Shown piece by piece: positions 50,380-58,963 of a DNA stretch of 64,000 nucleotides. The DNA comes from an uncultured Alphaproteobacteria bacterium (GTDB taxonomy: Bacteria; Pseudomonadota; Alphaproteobacteria; Methylaequorales; Methylaequoraceae), in NCBI GenBank assembly GCA_902563505.1, contig CACEXK010000001.1:221711-285710 (forward strand), in the 5' to 3' direction. The number at the start of each line of letters is the position of its first letter. Position 1 is the first letter of the stretch. Under the pieces are notes generated by a model. It worked only from the letters and a program-made list of their open reading frames with translations. It searched no databases and had not been told where the DNA came from. Made by a program: the position numbers and the translations under genes.

Positions 50380-52746
50380 ATGAAAATTAAATTTAGTTTT
50401 CGATTTGTTGTCACACTAGTATCAATATTAGGAGCTATTCTCCTAGGTTTAACAAGAATATATGACCCAGAATTAGTCGAAGTTATGCGTTTAAAATACT
50501 TCGATCAGTTACAAAAGAATTATCCAAGAGCTACTGATGGACAGACTTATTCTGTAATTGTAGATATTGATGAACAATCTCTTAGAGAAATTGGTCAATG
50601 GCCATGGCCAAGAACTGTTCTAGCAGAATTATTTAAAAAGTCTAGAGAAGCAGGAATGTTAGTTTTGGGTCTTGATGTTTTGTTTGCCGAAAAAGATAGA
50701 ACATCTCCAGATTTAATTTCTAACGATCTTAGGGAGAGAAACCCTGAAGTCGCAGATATTCTCAGCAAACTTCCTTCAAACGAATCAATTGCCGTAGAAG
50801 CAATGAAACAATTTCCTATAATAATTGGTCACTCGGGCCTTGACCTTGAAGGTGATGCCAAAAGAGAGAATATTAAAGATACTTCCGTTAAGGTTTCTTT
50901 AGGAAAAAATGCTAAACCCAAAGATTGGTTAATTTCTTATCCGGGACTCTTAGCTAATGTTCCTGAATTTGAAACAGCTGCAGCAGGAGCAGGAACTGTT
51001 TCAGTTGCAGAAGAACCAGATGGGATAATTAGAAGAGTTCCACTAATCTCAAATGTAGCTGGAACAATTAGACCAACCCTAGGCCTTGATATGATAAGGG
51101 TAGCATTTCAAGGAAATAGTATTGCAAGTAGAACTGGGATAAATGGAATAGAAGAAATTATTATACAAACAAAATCAATAGGTAATGCATCTATTCCAAC
51201 TGATGAAAATGGTAGAGTATGGATATACTATGGAAAATCAGACACACTTAGTTTAAATGATCGGAGATATTATGTTAGTGCTGCAGATATTATTAAAGGT
51301 AGAGTTGGTAAGGAAAGATTGCAGGGTAAATTAGGAATTCTTGGTACATCAGCAACTGGATTAAAGGATATTAGACCAACACCAGTTGAAGATAGGATGC
51401 CAGGAGTAGAAATACATGCAAATTTAATTGATACAGTAATTTCAGCAATCCTCTATTATTCATCCAACAAAAATGCAGAGAAAGTTTATAAAGATGCAAT
51501 TAAAAAGGGATTATCTGAAGAAGAAGCAAAATTAGAGAAAGATAAAGTCAAAATAACTGGAGCTCCTTTCCTAAAGTCTGGAGCTAATATGAAATTTTAT
51601 GAGGCTCTTTTTACAATTTTTCTTGGTTTATTTATAACTATTTCAGCCTTAAAATTTGGTCCACTTATCAATATTTCATTACTTTTATCTGTAATTGGTG
51701 GAGCTTTTTATATAAGTGTAAAATTATTTTTAGAGGAAAAAACCCTGTTTGATCCAACTTTCACTGGATTCTCAACATTTTTAATCTATTTTGGTAACAC
51801 ATTTGCTAATTATTTAAGAGATGCAAATGAAAAAAAACAAATCCGAGGTGCATTTTCTCAGTATCTTTCCCCTGCTCTAGTCGAACAACTTGCAGAAGAT
51901 CCTGATAAATTAGTACTAGGAGGAGAAACAAAAAAAATGACTTTTTTATTCTGTGATGTAAGAGGTTTTACAACAATCTCAGAATCATTTAAGGCAGATC
52001 CTCAAGGATTAACAACATTAATAAATAGATTTTTGACACCACTAACAAATGAGATTATTAGCGAAAATGGTACAATAGATAAATATATGGGAGATTGTAT
52101 AATGGCTTTTTGGAATGCTCCTCTCGATGTTGATGGTCATGAAAAAATGGCATGCAGAGCAACTTTAAGTATGCATAAAGCTATGGCTGAATTAAATAAA
52201 ATTAGAGAAGAAGAAGCAAAATCTGAAGAAAAAAAATTCTTGGAACTAAAAATAGGAATTGGATTAAATACTGGAGGGTGTGTTGTTGGAAATATGGGTT
52301 CTGATCAAAGGTTTGACTATTCAGTTCTAGGTGATGCTGTTAATCTTGCCTCTAGACTTGAGGGACAATCAAAAAGTTATGGTGTTAAAACTGTAATTGG
52401 ACCAGAGACAAATGAGAGCGTTAAAGATACATATGCAACACTGCAATTAGATATGATTGCTGTTAAAGGGAAAAAAGAGGCTGTAACAATTTATACTTTA
52501 GCGGGTGATTCAGACTTTAGAGAAACTTCTGAATTTAAGAATTTAAAAAACAAGCATGAAAAGATATTAGAAAATTATTTTGCTCAAAAATGGGAACAAT
52601 GTTTAAATGAAATGGAATTAGCAAAAAAACTTTGTGATAATTTGATGCAAGAGTATTATGAAATAATGACCCAAAGAATAAATGAATTCAAAGAAAATCC
52701 TCTACCCAAAGATTGGGACGGAGTATATGTAGCAACTTCTAAATAA
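50380..52746 (+). CDS. CHASE2-domain class III adenylate/guanylate cyclase
   Basis: The 788-aa protein has an N-terminal span (about 7-24) and a periplasmic CHASE2 sensor (about 35-340; VIVDIDEQSLREIGQWPWPR near 60). Three spans follow near 405-480. The cyclase domain lies at about 510-705: FLFCDVRGFTTISESF (first metal Asp), GTIDKYMGDCIMAFWNAP (ATP-type Lys and second metal Asp), and YSVLGDAVNLASRLEG (transition-state Asn and Arg). The Lys in IDKYMGD favours ATP, so cAMP is likely. It starts 4 bp after the adaptor gene whose cyclic-nucleotide domain could bind its product. Confidence 0.93.
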   Translation: MKIKFSFRFVVTLVSILGAILLGLTRIYDPELVEVMRLKYFDQLQKNYPRATDGQTYSVIVDIDEQSLREIGQWPWPRTVLAELFKKSREAGMLVLGLDVLFAEKDRTSPDLISNDLRERNPEVADILSKLPSNESIAVEAMKQFPIIIGHSGLDLEGDAKRENIKDTSVKVSLGKNAKPKDWLISYPGLLANVPEFETAAAGAGTVSVAEEPDGIIRRVPLISNVAGTIRPTLGLDMIRVAFQGNSIASRTGINGIEEIIIQTKSIGNASIPTDENGRVWIYYGKSDTLSLNDRRYYVSAADIIKGRVGKERLQGKLGILGTSATGLKDIRPTPVEDRMPGVEIHANLIDTVISAILYYSSNKNAEKVYKDAIKKGLSEEEAKLEKDKVKITGAPFLKSGANMKFYEALFTIFLGLFITISALKFGPLINISLLLSVIGGAFYISVKLFLEEKTLFDPTFTGFSTFLIYFGNTFANYLRDANEKKQIRGAFSQYLSPALVEQLAEDPDKLVLGGETKKMTFLFCDVRGFTTISESFKADPQGLTTLINRFLTPLTNEIISENGTIDKYMGDCIMAFWNAPLDVDGHEKMACRATLSMHKAMAELNKIREEEAKSEEKKFLELKIGIGLNTGGCVVGNMGSDQRFDYSVLGDAVNLASRLEGQSKSYGVKTVIGPETNESVKDTYATLQLDMIAVKGKKEAVTIYTLAGDSDFRETSEFKNLKNKHEKILENYFAQKWEQCLNEMELAKKLCDNLMQEYYEIMTQRINEFKENPLPKDWDGVYVATSK

Positions 52747-52760
52747 TAAATTAAAGTAAT

Positions 52761-53192
52761 ATGAAAAAAATAAGAGTTTTACCTGATCAATATGTTTTTA
52801 ATCAAGGTGAAGCAGGTGATTCAGCTTTTCTTGTTCTTTCGGGTACACTTAATGCGGAAATAAATGGGAAAACAGTAGGAAAAATTGAAGAAGGAGAAAT
52901 TTTTGGTGAACTTTCTCTTATACTTGGCCAAAATAGAAAAGCTAGTATTAAAGCAATTATTCCAAGTGAAATTATTGAAATTAAAAAAAATGCTTTAGAG
53001 GCTATCCTTTTGTCTTCAAATATCGAACTTCATAAAGTAATTAAAAATATTTCAGAAGAACTTGGTAAGTCTGAAGGACATAGATTGCCTGTTACATTAA
53101 GTGATCTTAAAAAATTAGTAGAAGGCTCACCGGATGTAATTAGAGCCCTAGCACTTCAGCTTCATTACAGACTCAGCAAAATGATATTTTAA
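52761..53192 (+). CDS. Stand-alone cyclic-nucleotide-binding domain protein 1
   Basis: This 143-aa protein is a Crp-like beta-roll (residues 1-80) with a short helical tail and no DNA-binding or membrane domain. VFNQGEAGDSAFLVLSGTLN is followed by GEIFGELSLILGQNRKASIK, where the phosphate-cassette GEL and Arg remain but the residue after Arg is Lys rather than Ala or Ser. It lies 14 bp after the cyclase gene and 1 bp before its paralogue. It probably acts as a partner protein reporting the nucleotide to the transporter; no enzymatic part is present. Confidence 0.83.
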   Translation: MKKIRVLPDQYVFNQGEAGDSAFLVLSGTLNAEINGKTVGKIEEGEIFGELSLILGQNRKASIKAIIPSEIIEIKKNALEAILLSSNIELHKVIKNISEELGKSEGHRLPVTLSDLKKLVEGSPDVIRALALQLHYRLSKMIF

Positions 53193-53193
53193 A

Positions 53194-53658
53194 ATGACAA
53201 CCTCAAAATATGGACAAACACAAAAAGTAAGGTTATTACCAGATGAAATCCTTTTTAAACAAGGAGACATTGGGGAAAAAGCATATTTGATAAATTCAGG
53301 AATTCTTGATGTTGTTGTTGATGAAAAAAAAGTTGGATTTATGTCTGAAGGAGAATTCTTTGGAGAATTAGCCTTACTTCTAGATCAAAAAAGAAGTGCT
53401 ACAATTATCGCGAGAAATGCAAGTGAATTAATAGAAATTGATAAAAATAAATTTTCAGAGCTTATGTCATCTGCCAGTCAGGAAGTTAAAAATATTTTAA
53501 TATCAATGTGTGAGCAATTATCAAAAAGATCTAACTATCAAATAACAATATCAAAGTCTGATCTAGAAAAGAAAATAGCTAATGAAAACCCGACTATTTG
53601 TGCAATGATAAGACAGATTTTTTTTCGATTAGAGAAATCAACCAAGCACATAGAATAA
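53194..53658 (+). CDS. Stand-alone cyclic-nucleotide-binding domain protein 2
   Basis: This 154-aa paralogue of the preceding protein begins LLPDEILFKQGDIGEKAYLI. It has a fully canonical phosphate cassette, GEFFGELALLLDQKRSATI. The C-terminal tail (about 100-154) is helical, with the segment SKSDLEKKIANENPTICAMI resembling the tail of protein 1 (TLSDLKKLVEGSPDVIRALA). The tandem arrangement suggests a hetero-oligomer or duplicated sensor. The start is 1 bp after the previous stop, so translation is coupled. Confidence 0.85.
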   Translation: MTTSKYGQTQKVRLLPDEILFKQGDIGEKAYLINSGILDVVVDEKKVGFMSEGEFFGELALLLDQKRSATIIARNASELIEIDKNKFSELMSSASQEVKNILISMCEQLSKRSNYQITISKSDLEKKIANENPTICAMIRQIFFRLEKSTKHIE

Positions 53659-53697
53659 ATCTTTGAAAGAACCATTTAATATGTTAATAATGTATAC

Positions 53698-55404
53698 ATG
53701 AAATATTCTGATTTTCTGCATGAGTCTGAAATAAACCATAAATCAATAAGTTATAACTTGTTGACACCAAGACCTTCTAAAGGAAAATCCTTAAAACCAC
53801 AGAAAATTAAAGTTGGTCCAGTAAAAGCTCTTTCTCTAGTAGGACCTTACACACTCACAAGAGTTATGGATCAAGTAAAAGCCGTTGTACCACTAGCAGC
53901 TTACCTTTTTTTATTTCAGATACTAATTCTTCGTCAACCAATAGCAGAAGCTAGTATGATCTCTTTTGGATTGGTAGCAGTAATAATTGGTTTAGCAATT
54001 TTTATGGAAGGTTTAAAAGTTGGTTTAATGCCTTTTGGCAATATTATTGGTGACACACTTCCAAAAAAAGCATCAATGTTTGTTGTTTTAATTATAATCG
54101 CTATACTTGGGGTTGGGGTTACATACGCTGAGCCAGCTATTGGAGCGCTCAAAGCTTTTGGAGCATCAGTGAATCCTCAAGATGCCCCCTATCTCTATGA
54201 AATCTTAAATAATAGAAGTGAAACGTTGGTTGTGATGGTTGGGGCTGGGGTAGGCCTGGCTGCTGTAATTGGAACAGTAAGATTTGTAAAAGGATGGTCA
54301 CTAAAACCTCTAATTTATTTAGCTCTTGCACCAACTATACTTTTAACTATTTATGCATGGATGAATCCTGACCTAAGAACAATTCTAGGTCTTGCATGGG
54401 ATTGCGGTGCAGTTACAACTGGTCCTGTAACTGTTCCTTTAGTACTTTCCTTAGGAATTGGAATTGCAGCTTCAGCTGGTAAAGGCGATTCATCTTTATC
54501 TGGATTTGGTGTAGTAACAATGGCATCCCTTTTCCCCATAATTGCAGTTTTATCTCTAGCTATATATCTTTCAAATGTTATAACAGTTGAAGAAATATTA
54601 GCATCAGCAACATCGACTCAGAGTGAGTTAACAAATGAAATTTCGAGATGGAGTAAAACACCTTTTGCTGAAATTATTGGGGGGGTAAGAGCAATATTGC
54701 CTCTTGTAATTTTTTTGATGTTTGTTCTTTTTGTGATTTTAAAATCTAAACTCCCAAATAATTTAGTCACTACATATGGATTAACTTTGTCAATTTTAGG
54801 TATGTGTGTTTTTAATATTGGTTTAACCTACGGTTTAGGGGCAATTGGGGGACAAGCTGGCTCTAATCTTCCAGCAGCTTTTATGGAAGTTCCAATCAGT
54901 GAATTTTCTCCAATTTATAGTCAGGCACTAGGTTTAACAATCGTAATTTTATTTGCATGGTTGCTTGGTTTTGGAGCTACATTAGCTGAACCTGCTTTGA
55001 ATGCTCTTGGATTGACTGTACAAGAGCTTACTAATGGAGCTTTTAAGAAATCCATGTTAATGTATAGTGTTGCTGGAGGAGTAGCATTCGGAATTGCTCT
55101 AGGGGTTGGGAAAATTGTTTTTAACTTCGATCTTGCAACTTTATTGATACCACTCTATCTACTAGCAGTCGTATTAACATATTTCTCAACAGAAGAGTTT
55201 GTTAATGTAGCATGGGATAGTGCGGGTGTAACAACTGGACCAGTCACAGTACCGTTAGTCTTGGCCATGGGTTTAGGCCTCGGAAATGCTGTTTCTGCAA
55301 CTGAAGGATTTGGTATATTGTCAATGGCGAGTATTTGTCCAATCTTAGCCGTACTTTTAATGGGGCTGTATATTCAAATAACTCAAAAAAAAAAGGATAG
55401 TTAA
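53698..55404 (+). CDS. DUF1538 family membrane protein
   Basis: This 568-aa protein has 12 or more predicted spans arranged as two related halves. Each half ends in an almost identical signature, GLAWDCGAVTTGPVTVPLVL near residue 232 and NVAWDSAGVTTGPVTVPLVL near 502; LAEPALNALG and YAEPAIGALKAFG form a second pair. These are DUF1538 hallmarks; a transport function is assumed for the family but the substrate is not established. The first 60 residues are soluble. Two P-II-like genes follow directly (2-bp gap, then a 1-bp overlap), which suggests nucleotide-dependent control of this transporter. Confidence 0.87.
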   Translation: MKYSDFLHESEINHKSISYNLLTPRPSKGKSLKPQKIKVGPVKALSLVGPYTLTRVMDQVKAVVPLAAYLFLFQILILRQPIAEASMISFGLVAVIIGLAIFMEGLKVGLMPFGNIIGDTLPKKASMFVVLIIIAILGVGVTYAEPAIGALKAFGASVNPQDAPYLYEILNNRSETLVVMVGAGVGLAAVIGTVRFVKGWSLKPLIYLALAPTILLTIYAWMNPDLRTILGLAWDCGAVTTGPVTVPLVLSLGIGIAASAGKGDSSLSGFGVVTMASLFPIIAVLSLAIYLSNVITVEEILASATSTQSELTNEISRWSKTPFAEIIGGVRAILPLVIFLMFVLFVILKSKLPNNLVTTYGLTLSILGMCVFNIGLTYGLGAIGGQAGSNLPAAFMEVPISEFSPIYSQALGLTIVILFAWLLGFGATLAEPALNALGLTVQELTNGAFKKSMLMYSVAGGVAFGIALGVGKIVFNFDLATLLIPLYLLAVVLTYFSTEEFVNVAWDSAGVTTGPVTVPLVLAMGLGLGNAVSATEGFGILSMASICPILAVLLMGLYIQITQKKKDS

Positions 55405-55406
55405 AT

Positions 55407-55769
55407 ATGGCTAGAGAAATCACTTATCTTACAGATGTTTATTTGATTACTTGTGTTGTCGAGACAGGTGTTGCTGATAAAATAATTGATGCAGCGACAA
55501 GTGTTGGTGCTCAGGGAGCAACTATTAATTATGCAAGAGGAACAGGTGTAAGGGATAGAATGGGTTTACTTGGTGTAACAATTGATGAACAAAAGGAAAT
55601 AATAAGAATAATTGTTTCCAAAGAACAGTCTAACAGGGTTTTTGAATCAATGTACTTAGCAGGTGATCTAGATACACCTGGAAGAGGTATTATGTGGATG
55701 GTCAAACTAGATAGAGTTGCTACACACATACCTAAGGATGTTTTAAGAAAAACAGGAGGATCTAAATAA
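55407..55769 (+). CDS. P-II-like signalling protein 1
   Basis: This 120-aa protein has the P-II ferredoxin-like pattern: VYLITCVVETGVADKIIDAA near residue 12, GAQGATINYARGTGVRDRMG near 34 (T-loop region), and KEIIRIIVSKEQSNRVFESM near 62. It ends in GRGIMWMVKLDRV near 93. P-II-like proteins bind ATP, ADP or in some cases cAMP and control membrane transporters. It is tucked between the DUF1538 gene and a second P-II-like gene. Confidence 0.85.
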   Translation: MAREITYLTDVYLITCVVETGVADKIIDAATSVGAQGATINYARGTGVRDRMGLLGVTIDEQKEIIRIIVSKEQSNRVFESMYLAGDLDTPGRGIMWMVKLDRVATHIPKDVLRKTGGSK

Positions 55770-56065
55770 TGTCTAAATTTGTTGAAATCGGAGGTCTAAT
55801 TAAAAAAGGCCTAGGCACAGATGTAGTAAAAAAATTCTCACAAGAAAAAGATGTACTATCTGTTGGTTATGCAAATGGAAGAGCTTCTGACATGTTTGAT
55901 TTTCAGCAATTTGGAAAAGCTAGTGAAGCAGAAATACTTACCCTAATAGTAAAAGAAAAAAAGAGTAATTCAATTTTTAATGAGCTTCACAGTTTTCTCA
56001 AACTTTCGACACAAAACAATGGTGTAATATATAAATTTGAAACAATCTCTAAAACGAGCCTATAG
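55769..56065 (+). CDS. P-II-like signalling protein 2 (divergent)
   Basis: This 98-aa protein shares the P-II-like strand-helix order. KGLGTDVVKKFSQEKDVLSV is near residue 13, VGYANGRASDMFDFQQF near 32 stands in the T-loop position, and EAEILTLIVKEKKSNSIFNE near 54 follows. Its start overlaps the previous stop by one base. Its final codons lie in a 14-bp palindrome (56056-56069) shared with the convergent HlyD gene. The T-loop is shorter than in protein 1, so the two probably have different ligands or partners. Confidence 0.72.
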   Translation: MSKFVEIGGLIKKGLGTDVVKKFSQEKDVLSVGYANGRASDMFDFQQFGKASEAEILTLIVKEKKSNSIFNELHSFLKLSTQNNGVIYKFETISKTSL

Positions 56066-56069
56066 GCTC
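56056..56069. other. 14-bp palindrome at a convergent gene junction
   Basis: GAGCCTATAGGCTC overlaps the stop of the P-II-like gene (56063-56065) and the stop of the leftward HlyD gene (56068-56070). With no intergenic space, this is the only candidate for transcript separation between the two operons. It lacks a T-run. Confidence 0.4.
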
Positions 56070-57351
56070 ACCTTTCAGATAATGCAAAAGTAATATCCGA
56101 CTTAAATGGTGTCAGAAAATAATCAATAAAACTTCTTTTTCCTGTAACTATTCCTACAATAACTGGTACACCAGAGTATAATTTAAAATTTTCCTTGCTC
56201 TTACTAAAGGAAGTTTCTAAAGTTTCAATCTTGACTAAATAATAACTTTCCTCAGCTTTATTAGAAGTTGATATTCTATCCGCACCAACGAAAATTACTT
56301 TTCCATTTAGGGCGCTAAATCTTGAACCTTCTGGGGTATTTAATCTAATCTTCGCATTTAAGCCAACTGAAATATAACCTATCTCAGATAATGGTAATCT
56401 TGCCTCGACAATTAATTTCTCATCCTCAGGAACAATCTCAACCACTGTCACACCTGGTGCAACTATTGCTCCTTTTGAATTAACAGAAATTAATTTTACT
56501 ACGCCAGTTACAGGACTCTTTAATACAGTTCTATTAAGGTTGTCAGAATATTTTTGAATTCTCTTATTTAACTCTTCTTTTTCTTTTTTTAAAGATGATA
56601 ATTCATTATTAAGCTCTTGTGTGTAATTATTATTTACTCTTTCAAGTTCATTTTTTGAAAGTAAAATTATAGATTTTTGTTCGTCAATTTTAGCCTCGAC
56701 ATCAGATAATTCTCTAAGAAGCTCAAGATGTCTTAGTCTATTAGTTGCTTCAGCTTTTAATAGTTTTTCACTTATAGACTCTTGTTCTTTAACAATCTTA
56801 AGACGTTTTTTGAGATTTTTTAAGTTTTTATTAGCTTTTTCAATATTAGATTTTTTAGATTTTCTCTCAGAATTAATTGTTTTATTCCTACTTTCTAATA
56901 ATTCAACTTCAAATTTTATTAATTCTTGATTAAAATAATTTTCCATTTTTTTTGGAATATTTAATTTATTAGAAGATTTCTTTTCAGAATTAATTCTTAA
57001 TATTGATAATTCTATTGACTTTAATCTAGCATTGATCTCTTCAAATTCAGATGAAGCTTTTTTCTTTGAAAGAATAACTAAAGGTTGATTTACATTAACT
57101 GCCTCTCCTTCTTTTATTAAAATTTCTTCTACTATTCCTCCTTCCAAATGCTGAACATACTTTATTCGTCCTTGAGGAATAATTTTTCCATCAGCCAAAC
57201 TCAAAACTTCAATTAATTTTACATTTGAAATAATACCAACCACTAAAATAAAGATTAATAGAATTAATTTGAATCCTCTTGTAATAGAGTGTTTATGCTG
57301 ATCAATTTTTAAACTTTTGTTGAAATCCCAGTTTCTCCAATCATTATTCAT
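56068..57351 (-). CDS. HlyD-family membrane fusion protein of the leftward secretion unit
   Basis: This 427-aa adaptor has a short cytoplasmic end, one membrane span (FKLILLIFILVVGIISNVKL near residue 28) and the HlyD/PrtE signature. YVQHLEGGIVEEILIKEGEA is near 66. Long coiled coils span about 105-270, and TVLKSPVTGVVKLISVNSKG near 279 starts the barrel part, with GVTVVEIVPEDEKLIVEARL following. No cyclic-nucleotide domain is present, unlike the adaptor at 48649. It overlaps the ABC gene upstream by 8 bp. It bridges the inner-membrane ABC protein to TolC. Confidence 0.92.
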   Translation of the reverse strand: MNNDWRNWDFNKSLKIDQHKHSITRGFKLILLIFILVVGIISNVKLIEVLSLADGKIIPQGRIKYVQHLEGGIVEEILIKEGEAVNVNQPLVILSKKKASSEFEEINARLKSIELSILRINSEKKSSNKLNIPKKMENYFNQELIKFEVELLESRNKTINSERKSKKSNIEKANKNLKNLKKRLKIVKEQESISEKLLKAEATNRLRHLELLRELSDVEAKIDEQKSIILLSKNELERVNNNYTQELNNELSSLKKEKEELNKRIQKYSDNLNRTVLKSPVTGVVKLISVNSKGAIVAPGVTVVEIVPEDEKLIVEARLPLSEIGYISVGLNAKIRLNTPEGSRFSALNGKVIFVGADRISTSNKAEESYYLVKIETLETSFSKSKENFKLYSGVPVIVGIVTGKRSFIDYFLTPFKSDITFALSER

Positions 57352-58945
57352 AATTTTTACCTATATTAATTTTTTTATCAGCAAAACTTATTATCTCATT
57401 ATCATTCGAAAAACAGATTACTGTCTTACCTGAGCGTTTAAGAGAAGTTAATAACTTCATAATAACTTTTTTGCCTTCTAAGTCTAAAAATAAAAAAGGA
57501 TCATCAAAAATATAAAATTTTGAATTTTTAGCAATAGCTCTTGCAATTTGAACTTTTTTGAGGATTCCATTGGATAAATTTTTATCAATAAAACCAGAAA
57601 TTGAAAGGTTTGAATTCTTAAGATCATCGTCTAATCCAACATTCTGAAGCAATCTACTTACTTCTTGTTCATTTAATTTTGGATTTGATAATAAAATATT
57701 ATCCATTATAGATGAATTTAGAACTTCAACATTTTGTGAAACATATGAAATATTTTCTCTATACCAAACTAGTGAAAGTTTCTCTAAATTGGTATTATCA
57801 ATTAATATTTCCCCGGAATTAGGCTTTAATAGTCCTATTAGAAGTTTTACAAGAGTTGATTTGCCAGAGGCATTTGAACCAAAAATAACATTAATTTCAC
57901 CAGGATTAAACGAATAAGAAAAGTTTTTAAAAAGAAAATTTGTTTCATTTGAATAAGAAAAATCAATGTTTTTTAATTTAATTGCACCATCACACCTACT
58001 AAGTTGCATACCATCGCTTCTATTTTTTGAATCAATAAAATAATCTCTACAATCTTCTATGTATTCATCTGTTTTTTTTATTACATAAAAAGCATTTTGA
58101 GTTGAAGCAATTATTCCTAGAGCTCTAGTCGCAAAAATATTAAAACCTATCAAACTTCCAATCGAAAGAGTTCCTTCAACAACAATTATACTACCAACTC
58201 CAATGATAATAATGGATGATAAAATAATAAAAAAATTTATAAATGAAGCTTGTTTAACATCAATGTTTGAGACTAAAGAATCAATCTTAAGTTTTTTATT
58301 AAAATATCTATCTATATTAAAACCTGTATAGTTTATTGCATTGGTTGATTTAATTAAATCTAAATTTGAAGCAATTTCTTTAACAATATTTCTTTCATCA
58401 TTTGAAAATTTTTCATTAACAAATAATTTCCTCTTCTCATTAATCATTCTATTTTGAACTAAAATAAATAAAAAAAGAATAATCACGAAAATAGTTGCAA
58501 GAAAAAAATCAAGAAAAAAGAGTATAAAGATTATGAAAAATGCAAAAAATGAATCGAATAAACTCGATTGATTTTTTGGTGAAATAAATTGAAAAAAACT
58601 ATTATTAAAATCAATTATATCAATAAAATTTTTTTTTGATGATTTGACATCCAAACTAAAGAATTGTTTGACTAAATCTAATTTCAAGTTTCTAGATGGT
58701 TCAAAAATTATTTCGTTAAAAATTTTATTTCTTAAATTTCTAAAAACAAATTCAAACACAGCTACGCAGATAGCACCCGTAACCAAAAACAATAATGTAC
58801 CTTGTAAACCAAAAGAAATATATCTATTAAAGATATGTATTATAAAGATAGGACTTAATAACCCCATAATTGATATTAAAAATGTTAAAATAGTTAGAAC
58901 TCCTAGAGATCCAGAATTTTTTAATATTTCAAACCAATACTTCAT
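57344..58945 (-). CDS. Type I secretion ABC transporter (PrtD-like), atypical ATPase residues
   Basis: This 533-aa exporter has six spans (about 15-290) and no peptidase-like N-domain. The nucleotide-binding domain has Walker A VIFGSNASGKSTLVKLL near residue 353. Its signature is LSNGILKKVQIARAIA (SGGQ replaced by SNGI). Walker B is FYIFDDPFLFLD with Asp in place of the catalytic Glu, and the H-loop reads CFSNDNEIIS with Asn for His. The same two substitutions occur in the exporter at 46478. It is encoded 18 bp after the first FecR/RTX gene, the probable substrate, and overlaps the adaptor gene. Confidence 0.88.
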   Translation of the reverse strand: MKYWFEILKNSGSLGVLTILTFLISIMGLLSPIFIIHIFNRYISFGLQGTLLFLVTGAICVAVFEFVFRNLRNKIFNEIIFEPSRNLKLDLVKQFFSLDVKSSKKNFIDIIDFNNSFFQFISPKNQSSLFDSFFAFFIIFILFFLDFFLATIFVIILFLFILVQNRMINEKRKLFVNEKFSNDERNIVKEIASNLDLIKSTNAINYTGFNIDRYFNKKLKIDSLVSNIDVKQASFINFFIILSSIIIIGVGSIIVVEGTLSIGSLIGFNIFATRALGIIASTQNAFYVIKKTDEYIEDCRDYFIDSKNRSDGMQLSRCDGAIKLKNIDFSYSNETNFLFKNFSYSFNPGEINVIFGSNASGKSTLVKLLIGLLKPNSGEILIDNTNLEKLSLVWYRENISYVSQNVEVLNSSIMDNILLSNPKLNEQEVSRLLQNVGLDDDLKNSNLSISGFIDKNLSNGILKKVQIARAIAKNSKFYIFDDPFLFLDLEGKKVIMKLLTSLKRSGKTVICFSNDNEIISFADKKINIGKNYE

Positions 58946-58963
58946 TCTTTTTTTTACTCACAA

